Shown here piece after piece: positions 12,100 to 20,377 of a DNA stretch of 64,000 nt. A program made the position numbers and the translations under genes. Location of the stretch: contig CM073327.1 of NCBI GenBank assembly GCA_037043015.1, positions 7,422,727 through 7,486,726 of the forward strand, written 5' to 3'. The stretch is from Bryum argenteum (Eukaryota; Streptophyta; Bryopsida; Bryales; Bryaceae). Each line of letters opens with the position of its first letter. The stretch's first letter is position 1. The notes under the pieces are model-generated. The model did not search any database, was not told where the DNA came from, and was given only the letters and a program-made list of their open reading frames with translations.

Positions 12100-14121
12100 A
12101 TGGCCGGGGACAGAGCTTCGCGTACCCGGAGTAAAATCATCCAAGCTGGCATTCCCATGGCGGAGGATGCCCGGGCGCAGTTGGTGCAAGACCTCACTCG
12201 AATGGGATGCGCGGGACTGTACTGGGTGCCCTGGAACGTGGAGGACGCGGAGATCATCGAGGAGGTCGTGTCCGGACAAGACCCACCGACTTTCGCAGAC
12301 AACCCTGTCCGGGCCAAGCCGCATTTCTGGCAGGAGGCATGTTGGAGGGCGACGTACGGCTTCCCGGACTCCTCCACATGGTACATACAGGTGCGGAATG
12401 ACCCCTCCCTCGGTGGAATGTTCCACAATCCCGCACACGAGCACGACGGATACCGGGTGGAGGACTGCGCGAATGCTCGGGAGCGACGGTTGCTCAGATT
12501 CCTGGCCCCGATCCTCAACCCGGAGAAGCCCCAGTTTGTCTCGAATAGGCTCCTGAAGGCAATCATGGAGTCTTACCTGGGCCGCAAGCAGGTAGGACGG
12601 GGCCACATCCTCGAGGAGGTAATCGCCCGGGCTTCGAAGAAGACCACCAGTGCGAAGGGCTGCCCGCTGGCTCCCTATGTGTACCACTTGTACGCGCACT
12701 ACGACTGCCTCAACCCGGGAGAGGTCACACTCACCGGGATGCTGATGGAGGGCAGGAGAGATATGTTTCCCGGGGAACAGATCCCCGAGGCAGGAGTCCC
12801 CGCTGCAGCCAGACTCCTCCCCAGGATGCCTGCCCCCGGAGTAGGGGCACTTCTTCCACCGCCACCACCATCTCCACCAGGGCCGCAAGGACCGCAGAGG
12901 ACAGGACCAACTGCCCCCGAGCCAGGGGATGGAGGAACATCAGGGCCGGGTTCCGGAGGAGCTGCCATACCCATGGCGGGGAGAGTCATTCCACCCCGGC
13001 CGACCACCACCCACAGGATGGCAACCCGGAGTATAGCAGAACCAGGGCCCAGCCAGCCAATTCCGGCTTTAACCGGAGAAGAGGAGGACTCTCTGATAGC
13101 CAGGGCGACCCCGTTAGCCCCCTCGATTGACTCGCCACCCCCCTTGCAGCCCGTACAGGGAAATGACAGTGACGGAGAGGAGCTCCCTGTCCTGCGTCGG
13201 AGGAAGTCAGGATGGGTTCTCCGGTTTGTGGAGCCCGATTCCTCATTACCAGGAGAACCGGAGGTAGCGGCCGCACCACGACCAGGGGATGTTGAGGCCG
13301 AGGGTACCTCACAGCTAGTGGATCCCATTCCGGAGGTGCGGACCCCGGCGAGAGAAGGACCGGTGGACGAGGTTCCCATTGAGGCCCTTCTCCTGGCCGA
13401 CAGTCCTGTCGAGGTCCCCGGGCACACTACCGCCGCAGGAGGAGTAGAGTGGGGGGAGCCAAAATACGCGAAGAAGAAGAAGGCAGACCTTCCCCCCGAC
13501 AGCCCTCGACCCCGAGTCCGGAGGAAGCTTACCAGGCCCAGGGAAGATGCTTCATCACCTCCTGTTGATTCTCCTGTCACCCGGGTCGAACTTCTTGAGC
13601 CGGCTGCCAGGGCGATTCCGGCCGCACAGCGAGCCGCAACGTCAGGAGACCGGACCGCCAGGAGGAAGGGGAAGAAGGCGATGGAGGTGGACTCGGAGTC
13701 GGAAGACGAGGGTGAGACTGGTCACCACTCCCCCCTCCCCGCTACCCGGGAACAGAGGTTAGCAGCCCCATCCACCGCCGCCCACCTACCCGCGTGGGAT
13801 GATTTCACCCCGCGAAGGCCGGAATATGATCCGAACCTTCCCTTGCCTCCTTTCCGGATTACGGAGGACAACCCCCTTCAACCCATCGCCCATGCATTAC
13901 AGTTGTGCACACAGGAGCACCTTCAGATGCACAAGGCGCTGCGGGGGATAGCCGTAGCGCTCCGGACCAACCAGGTTGAGCGGTACCCGGACATGGTTCG
14001 GGAGTTAGTACGGGATGCTGCAGAAGCCCGGACTAGTGTCAACGAAGGGTCCCTCATCATTCTACGCCAGGACCGGGAGATTAAGCGGTTGGAGGAGGAG
14101 CTGTCCAAACAGCAAGGATAA
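12100..14121 (+). CDS. Retroelement ORF1, putative Gag-like or unknown protein (673 aa)
   Basis: ATG at 12100 (MAGDRASRTRSK). Residues 1-210 look globular and are rich in Trp and Tyr (GLYWVPWNVED, HFWQEACWRATYGF, WYIQVRND). Residues about 230-560 are low-complexity Pro/Gly/Glu/Arg. The last 60 residues form a likely coiled coil ending EIKRLEEELSKQQG. No zinc knuckle, protease or polymerase motif is visible. Position and layout resemble a gag-type ORF of a non-autonomous LTR element, but I do not recognise the family. The minus strand is also open here because of high GC; coding direction is chosen from the folded-looking N-terminus and the consistent order with ORF2. Confidence 0.5.
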   Translation: MAGDRASRTRSKIIQAGIPMAEDARAQLVQDLTRMGCAGLYWVPWNVEDAEIIEEVVSGQDPPTFADNPVRAKPHFWQEACWRATYGFPDSSTWYIQVRNDPSLGGMFHNPAHEHDGYRVEDCANARERRLLRFLAPILNPEKPQFVSNRLLKAIMESYLGRKQVGRGHILEEVIARASKKTTSAKGCPLAPYVYHLYAHYDCLNPGEVTLTGMLMEGRRDMFPGEQIPEAGVPAAARLLPRMPAPGVGALLPPPPPSPPGPQGPQRTGPTAPEPGDGGTSGPGSGGAAIPMAGRVIPPRPTTTHRMATRSIAEPGPSQPIPALTGEEEDSLIARATPLAPSIDSPPPLQPVQGNDSDGEELPVLRRRKSGWVLRFVEPDSSLPGEPEVAAAPRPGDVEAEGTSQLVDPIPEVRTPAREGPVDEVPIEALLLADSPVEVPGHTTAAGGVEWGEPKYAKKKKADLPPDSPRPRVRRKLTRPREDASSPPVDSPVTRVELLEPAARAIPAAQRAATSGDRTARRKGKKAMEVDSESEDEGETGHHSPLPATREQRLAAPSTAAHLPAWDDFTPRRPEYDPNLPLPPFRITEDNPLQPIAHALQLCTQEHLQMHKALRGIAVALRTNQVERYPDMVRELVRDAAEARTSVNEGSLIILRQDREIKRLEEELSKQQG

Positions 14122-14154
14122 GCGCGACAGCATCTTTTCGGCCTACGGAAGCTC

Positions 14155-15078
14155 ATGTATGCTCTAGGAGAGGCCCAGCTCAAATCCCAGCTATTCGATG
14201 CCCAGTTTCAGGCATCCGGGTCGGACCTTCCAACTCGAATGGCGCCTTTTATGAAGAAGGCCACCGAGCGGATGGAAGGGGCCTTACAGGAGATGAGGGG
14301 CCTCATTCGTGAGATGACCAGGGCTTTTCTGGGAGAGGCACCCCCACCGGAGATAGTCGAGACTCCTCCTATCCGGGTCATACCCGAGACCGCTGAGGCT
14401 GCCCTGGCAGAAGAGGAAGAGCCAGCCGACCCCGTAGCGATGGAGGAGCCAATCGCTCCACCTGTCCGCAGCCCAGAAAAGGTTCCGACCGGGACGGGTA
14501 CCCTGCCACTCCTTCCCGAGGATAACCGAGGAGAGACAGAGACGACCCGGGGAGGGATACACCCGGAGGAGGAGGTTTCCCGGATAGAGGCGGACAGCGA
14601 TAGGGTGAGGGCTTCCTCTCCAGTTCCCCCCGACCGGGTAGTGGACCCCATGGACGAGAGCCCTACTCCCGCCCCGGAGGCCACGATCCAACCAGGGGAG
14701 GCAGTAAGGACCGACCTCCGCCCACCCGGACAGGGAGCAGAGTTGCCCCAGTCCCTCCGAGGGCCGGAGGCAACTCCCCTCTCAGGATCCCCTGGTCCCG
14801 ATGGTTCTCCCGGGCTAACCCATACTTCGGAGACTACACTCCTCGTCCCCGAAGAACTGGTGGAGGTCCCGGAAACCGGGGAGGTATTTCCTGAGGTCTC
14901 AGCCCCTGCCCCTTCCGGAGATACCGAGATTGTGGACGGAGGAGGACCCTTTCCGACACATGGCGATGCGGGAGAGGAGGAGGAGATCACATCCCAACCC
15001 GAGCCGAAGGCGCGGGTGGACGGCCCCTCCGCGACTACCGAGGCTCTGCAGTCGACGAAGCGGAAAAGGGACGAATAG
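14155..15078 (+). CDS. Retroelement ORF2, unknown Pro/Glu-rich protein (307 aa)
   Basis: ATG at 14155, 33 bases after the ORF1 stop and in a different frame. Residues 1-70 are predicted helical (AQLKSQLFDAQFQ, ERMEGALQEMRGLIREM). The rest is acidic, Pro/Glu-rich and low-complexity, ending STKRKRDE, a possible nuclear-localisation patch. It resembles the C-terminal half of ORF1 in composition, so the two could be halves of one longer polyprotein interrupted by a stop. No enzymatic motif is visible. Confidence 0.4.
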   Translation: MYALGEAQLKSQLFDAQFQASGSDLPTRMAPFMKKATERMEGALQEMRGLIREMTRAFLGEAPPPEIVETPPIRVIPETAEAALAEEEEPADPVAMEEPIAPPVRSPEKVPTGTGTLPLLPEDNRGETETTRGGIHPEEEVSRIEADSDRVRASSPVPPDRVVDPMDESPTPAPEATIQPGEAVRTDLRPPGQGAELPQSLRGPEATPLSGSPGPDGSPGLTHTSETTLLVPEELVEVPETGEVFPEVSAPAPSGDTEIVDGGGPFPTHGDAGEEEEITSQPEPKARVDGPSATTEALQSTKRKRDE

Positions 15079-16235
15079 GGCCGGGATAATCGTTAGTAGA
15101 TAGCCCTGACCCCGGTTGCTTTGGATCTAGTGGTATTAATGCGGGAAGGGGGAATGACGGCATTAGACTGACAGAGGATAGAATTAGGAAGATTCCCTGG
15201 CGCGGGATTTTGTCCTCTTCTGGGATGCCAAGGAGGATCCGCTACTTAGCCGAGGGAAGGATACTCCCTCGGGGTCTTTTTTGTGCCTTTTGCAATACCC
15301 TAATGCAGTTGCAAGTACGCCCTTTTTTTCCATTCTCCTTGTGTGTGTAAGTGTGTGCGTGGGTGTTAGGTTGCGTAATCTTTGCAGATTCCTGTCTTGT
15401 ATGCTGTGCTGGGAGTGTTGCGGAGTCCATAAGGCCCTTGCTGTCCGGGCAAGAGAGAACGGTTCCGTCCTGGAACGGAGAGTAGTAAGGAGGGTAGAGA
15501 AGCTGGCAGGAGAGGAGTGCGGCCAACGAACGGCACCTCTTACTTAGGGCACAATCTAGTATGTCCGTGCAGCATCCAGGACTACGGCGGCCAGGAAGGG
15601 ACTCCTGCCGCTTAACCGACTCCCGAGACCGCCCTCGGTTGAGTCCCCCTGGATTGCTGAAGTCCGGGTAGGCCGGTTGGTGCATAGGTAATAGCGGTGA
15701 ACTCCGGGTCAACTGCACCACCCCTAGTTCAGTAACCCGGGATCTACTAACCCGGGTAGCGAGTTGTGATAACCGGACCATAGGAGAACCGGATACCAAC
15801 CTTTGTGACATGCGCGTGGGCCTAGAGTCCGGGCGTAGAGGAAGGTGTAAGGGAAGTTCCTAACAGGGTAAGGAGAGAGAGAGAGTCGGTGACCTTTCCG
15901 GCCACGTTAATCAACGGGAAAAGTGGTCTAATCCCCCACTTATCTAAATCCGGGAAAAAATTTCTGAGGTGAATACAGAGGCTAAGCTAAACCATAAAAA
16001 ACCACACCCCCTCCCCTTTCCTGTTCGGGTAAGCTTTTCTAGGACAGGATACAAGGTACAGGGGTGACCTGAGACTACCCGGATAGCGCAAATCCGGGTT
16101 GGCTAACTGGTGGAAATTGTTGTCCTTGCACTTCACAGGATCTCCGTGGACGAATACTCGGGTTCTTGTTTGGGAAACCTCTTTTACCACGAAAAAGGGT
16201 TATCCGGGCACGAATCAGGAAAGCACGTTACGACA

Positions 16236-16240
16236 CATGC
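16236..16240. repeat. 5-bp target duplication CATGC, right
   Basis: Direct repeat of 11,393-11,397. The left array resumes immediately with the remaining half-site CTCACCC. Confidence 0.8.
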
Positions 16241-17894
16241 CTCACCCTTTCAAATCTTGAAAACAAAACCAAAGCTTATCAAAAAAAAATAAACACAAAC
16301 ATTAAACATTCAAAGGTGAAGCATGTGCCTCATGGTCAAAACCTTTCATGTGAGAATTAGATATCTAAGATTACAATTACATGAATCAAAGGTGAGGCAC
16401 ATGCCTCACCCTTACAAACCTTGAGAGCAAGAAGCAAATGTTATCAACTAATTGAAAAAAATGAAATGAAGCACTCATGGGTGAGGCACATGCCTCACCT
16501 CATAAACCTTGATGTTATGAACAATAAAAATAAAAGTTTTAGACACTAAAGGGTGAGGCACATGCTTCACCCTCATAAACCTTGTTGTTAGGAACAATAA
16601 AATTTAGAATTTTAGACACTCAAATGTGAGGCATATGCCTCACTCTTATAAACCTTGATTTTATGAACAATAAAATTTAAAATTTGAGACACTAAAAAGT
16701 GAGGCACATGCCTCACCCTCATAAACCTTGATATTATGAACAATAAAAATTAAAGTTTTAGACACTAAAAGGTGAGGCACATGCCTCACCCTTATAAACC
16801 TTGATTTTATGAACAATAAAATTTAAAATTTCAGACATTCAAAGGTGAGACACATGCCCCACCCTCATAAACCTTCATGTTATGAACAATAAAGTTTAGA
16901 ATTTTAGACACTCAAGGGTCAGACACATGCCCCACCCTCATAAACCTTGATGTTATGAACAATAAGGTTTAGAGTTTTAGACACTAAAAGGTGAGGCACA
17001 TGCCTCACCCTTATAAACCTTGATTTTATGAACAATAAAATTTAAAATTTCAGACATTCAAAGGTGAGACACATGCCCTACCCTCATAAACCTTGATGTT
17101 ATGAACAATAAAGTTTAGAATTTTAGACACTCAAGGGTCAGACACATGCCTCACCCTCATAAACCTTGATGTTATAAACAATAAAATTTTAGATTTTAAA
17201 CACTGAAAGGTCGGGCATGTGCCTCACCCTGAAAGTCTTCTATGTGAAAGTAGACATCTAGATAACAATTTCATGGAAAGATGGTGAGGCACATGCCTCA
17301 CCTTTTCAAGTCTTGAGAGCCTTTAATTTGTAGTTGGTAATGATAATAAAGTTTAATCAAGTTTGAAATTCATTTTTTCTGAGAATGACAGAAATTGCAA
17401 TAAAATTTGTAGCAAGTATGTGAAGTAAGATTTGCAACTTATATTTGATATATTTTTATAATAAATTGTTATGAGAGGTTTGTGATATTATGAAGATTCA
17501 TAATCAGATTGGAAGTCAAGTAGTGAGGCATGTGCCATACTCAAAAAAATGTGCAAAAACATAAAAAATCAGATTCTAAGAGTGAGAGTAAGTAGAACAT
17601 AAACATCTGAATTTACAAATAAGGTGTGAATTTAGTTACACACATTTCAGAATGTAGATGTATAATTTGTGTCGACATTGAAGTAATGTAACACATTACT
17701 CACGAATCCAAAAAATCTCTAATCAAGAAACAGAGTTTTATACATACAAAGACATGCAGTTTGAATTTAGATTTGAAATTGTGATGTGCACATGATAACA
17801 ATTAGATGATTTTCTAGCTGAATACTAAATGCATCTGAAAACACTAAAAATTCAGATCTAGATCTAAATGAAATCTGAAAAGCTTGAAGCTTAC

Positions 17895-18020
17895 CCTAAT
17901 CTGAGTGCTGAAACGATAAGTACAGCAGTGAGTGTGTTGAAAACTTGTGGTGAGAAGTACTACAAATAAGGTTGCTAGTAGGCTGAAATTTGTATTTGAT
18001 GAAGCTCGAAGTGCTGAGAT
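17895..18020 (-). other. Possible 5' UTR exon of the transposon's left gene
   Basis: On the minus strand a pyrimidine-rich acceptor (CTTCTTCCTACAG) precedes 18020 and a donor (AGG|GTAAGC) follows 17895, defining a 126-nt exon without a good start codon. If used, the left array would lie inside an intron of the left gene. Only splice-site consensus supports this. Confidence 0.3.
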
Positions 18021-18299
18021 CTGTAGGAAGAAGATCAAAGGTTTAGTATTCGCAAACGAGATGATCTACATGTATAAATGACGGAGTTCAGTTTGTAAGT
18101 TGTACCAAGGCGAAGGCGAAGGCGTCGACGTTGTGAATCAACACAATATAAGATCCTCTACTTTGCACGCAAAGGAATGTGATGTTCGGAGGAACAAAGC
18201 GCAGCAGGAACAAAGAGGCGGCAGAAAACTAAGGAGGCGGCGGCGAAAACCTAAGACGGCAACGTAGCAGAGAAAAGAAGCGACGAAGAGGAGAAAAAG

Positions 18300-18480
18300 G
18301 TCGGACGAAGCGAAAACAACCTAAACCCTAGGCGGTCGTTTTAAGTTTTTTAAATTTTGATCAATTCATTTTCTTTTAGATCTGAAAGGCTATATAGCTC
18401 TAACTTATTCAGATTGAAGAATTTTAACTTGAAATTTTTTGGGAGCGCCGGTGGCACTATATATATAGCATTTTCAATTT
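18300..18480. promoter_or_regulatory. Probable divergent promoter of the transposon
   Basis: A symmetrical TATA block CTATATATATAG sits near 18,459-18,470. On its minus-strand side is GC-richer, CT-rich sequence containing AAACCCTA (a telo-box often found in plant leaders, near 18,320) and GCCGCC words, typical of a plant 5' UTR. The plus-strand gene starts 1.1 kb to the right beyond the right array. The call rests on composition and position only. Confidence 0.4.
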
Positions 18481-18689
18481 TTTGGAAATAAAATAGAATT
18501 TCTATAAATATGACATTTAATATGGAAAATAAAATTATGGAGACATCCTCATGATATAATGTGCTCTTGTATGTGTTGTGAAATTAAAATTTACATTATT
18601 ATGCATGTTTCTCCATACATGGTTTAAAATTTTGAATTTTTGAGGTCATCCGACATCACACAACCTTAAAAAATTTTACTTTAAGAAGG

Positions 18690-19585
18690 TGACGTATATG
18701 CTACATTATAACAATGATAATTTGTTTTACTAAATGGTTGGGCATGTGCAACATCAATTCCTCTACTCAGTTGTTCATAATTATACATTAAGAATTTCCT
18801 TGTGCTTAAACAAGGTGCCGCAAATGATACACCTTTAGTGAAGGGTAAGGCAAATGCCACACCCTTTACGAGAAGAATTACCTCTGTTAAAATTAATTTC
18901 ACTTGTATTTATAGGAGTTAAGATACGTTCTACACCATGTTCTACCCCCTACTCATGTTATGAATTTGAATGCTATGCTTAAGAGTAAAACACATGCTAC
19001 ACCTCATATGACATTCATTAACTTCGTTAAAATTCAAGAGGTGAGGCACATGCCACACTCCTCCTCACAATATTTTCTTTGTTAGAATCTTAAGAGGTGA
19101 CGCACATGCCACACTCCTCCTCACAATATTTTCTTTGTTAGAATCTTAAGAGGTGAGGCACATGCCACACTCCTCCTCACACTATTTTCTTTGTTAGAAT
19201 CTTAAGAAGTGAGGCACATGCCACACCCCTCTGGAGAATATTTTCTCTTGCTAGAATCTCAAAGGGTGAGGGACATGCCACACCACTCCCGACAATATTT
19301 GTGCGTGGTAGAATCTCAAGAGGTGAGGCACATGCGACATCCCTCCCGACAATATTTTCCTAGCTAGAATCTCCAGGGTGGGAAACATGCCACACCCCTC
19401 CCGAGAATATTTTTCCATGCTACAATCTCAAAGGGTGAAGCACATACCACACCCCTCCCGACAATATTTGTGCGTGGTAGAATCTCAAAGGGTGAGGCAC
19501 ATGCCACTCCCTTCCCGACAATATTTGTGCTTCCTAGAATTTCAGGAGGTGAGGCACATGCCACACCCACCAATCTTATGATGTT
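18690..19585. repeat. Right array of the related motif, about 13 copies
   Basis: Copies of GGTGAGGCACATGCCACACC occur about every 58 bp, clearest from 19,030 to 19,575; earlier copies are more degraded. The left half-site matches the left array, while the right half-site is consistently CCACAC instead of CCTCAC, so this array is a diverged sister rather than a continuation. Spacer phrases differ too (ACAATATTTTCTTTGTTAGA, CTCCCGACAATATTTGTGC). It ends about 35 bp before the ATG of the transposase unit. Confidence 0.8.
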
Positions 19586-19618
19586 TTTTGTTTTTTGTTA
19601 TGACTAGGGATTCAAGTT

Positions 19619-20377
19619 ATGGAAGGTGGACTTCAAAATGGATCACCCTCATTTGTTCGACATCGCAAATATAGAAATTCCGAGATCCAATTCAATAACA
19701 TGCTTCATTCTCAAAACTCAAGGTATGTTTTTATTCATGACATTCATGAACAACAAGTTGGAAGTGGACTGCTACAAGATATGGTTGTTGGTGATACACT
19801 ACATGGTAAACCACTATCACCTGACGATGCAGTGATTTTCGTACAACAAATTATAATTCCTGAAACACGAGTTCATGAGTTGAATTTGGTATATATGAGT
19901 GATTGTCTTCACAAGTTTATTCGATGGCCTAGATCCCAAATCCAAGAATTTCAAGTATCAACAACTCCTGATTTCAATTTGGGGCCTACTAGTGTGGACT
20001 TTACTCCATCACCGCTTATGAGCCAAATGTCAAATTCCTCTACTGATGAGCGTTCATCTTTTAGACATACTATGGAAGGATTACCTGAATCTCATCCTCG
20101 CCGTCCATATATTCATAGAACTCGACCAAATAGAAGTCCTATGGGCCCCCGCATCCTTGGTGTTTCTAGAGCTAATAAAGTTACATTAGCTGCAATACAT
20201 GAAGCAAAAGTGAAAAAGCCATGTTCTAAAGAATGTCTTCAAAATATAGACGAGCATGATCTTTTATCTTTGCGGTATCAAGCGTTGGGTATGACAAAGT
20301 ATAAAGATAGAGCTTGTTGGATTCTCACAACTCTTCGAGGATTTAGAATTTCATCTCCAAGTGCAAATGAAATTTGA
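19619..20377 (+). CDS. Transposase unit, N-terminal ORF (252 aa)
   Basis: ATG at 19619 directly follows the right array. The segment DAVIFVQQI...LHKFIRWPRSQI resembles a domain often seen in plant transposon-associated proteins (DUF8039-like, low certainty). The C-terminus, KKPCSKECLQNIDEHDL...LGMTKYKDRACWILTTLRG, reads like the start of the DUF7869-type transposase region, whose continuation is in the next ORF one frame away. The two ORFs overlap by 17 bases with a one-base frame change between about 20,340 and 20,375. That means a small indel, a sequencing error or, less likely, programmed frameshifting. Confidence 0.6.
   Translation: MEGGLQNGSPSFVRHRKYRNSEIQFNNMLHSQNSRYVFIHDIHEQQVGSGLLQDMVVGDTLHGKPLSPDDAVIFVQQIIIPETRVHELNLVYMSDCLHKFIRWPRSQIQEFQVSTTPDFNLGPTSVDFTPSPLMSQMSNSSTDERSSFRHTMEGLPESHPRRPYIHRTRPNRSPMGPRILGVSRANKVTLAAIHEAKVKKPCSKECLQNIDEHDLLSLRYQALGMTKYKDRACWILTTLRGFRISSPSANEI

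Larger units (their letters stand above)
11398..16235 (+). mobile_element. GC-rich LTR-type retroelement without visible polymerase (4,838 bp)
   Basis: It begins TGTCAAACC, ends TTACGACA and is flanked by the 5-bp duplication CATGC, the classic TG...CA signature of integrase-mediated LTR insertion. It is much richer in GC than its surroundings and full of CCGGGT/ACCCGG words. Two plus-strand ORFs (673 and 307 codons) occupy the middle. No protease, reverse transcriptase, RNase H or integrase is seen, so it must be non-autonomous. TGGCGCCGACAG at 11863 could be a primer-binding site. I cannot see the two ends as direct repeats of one another, which is odd for an LTR element; the ends may be strongly diverged or recombinant. 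Confidence 0.65.
10640..17305. repeat. Left array of palindrome-like motif, about 25 copies, split by a retroelement
   Basis: Consensus GGTGAGGCACATGCCTCACC, an inverted repeat broken only at the central two bases. About 10 copies lie between 10,640 and 11,397 at roughly 80-bp spacing. About 15 more lie between 16,236 and 17,305 at roughly 73-bp spacing, where the spacer is itself repeated (phrases ATAAACCTTGAT, ATGAACAATAAA, TTTTAGACACT). A weak extra copy is at about 17,523. Many copies keep both half-sites; others carry compensating or single changes. CACATG/CATGTG is an E-box-like core. The array lies between the two divergent genes of the transposon, not at its ends, so a binding or regulatory role is plausible but inferred. 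Confidence 0.85.

Noticed and set aside
12699-13580. Long minus-strand open frames in the GC-rich retroelement (also 11950-12888 and 14208-14990)
   Set aside because: High GC removes stop codons from all frames. These products are Gly/Ser/Pro-rich and lack folded-looking segments, while the plus-strand ORFs are longer and co-oriented.
10640-17305. CRISPR-like array interpretation of the palindromic repeats
   Set aside because: Spacers are themselves repeated rather than unique, there are no cas genes, and the locus is a plant transposon.
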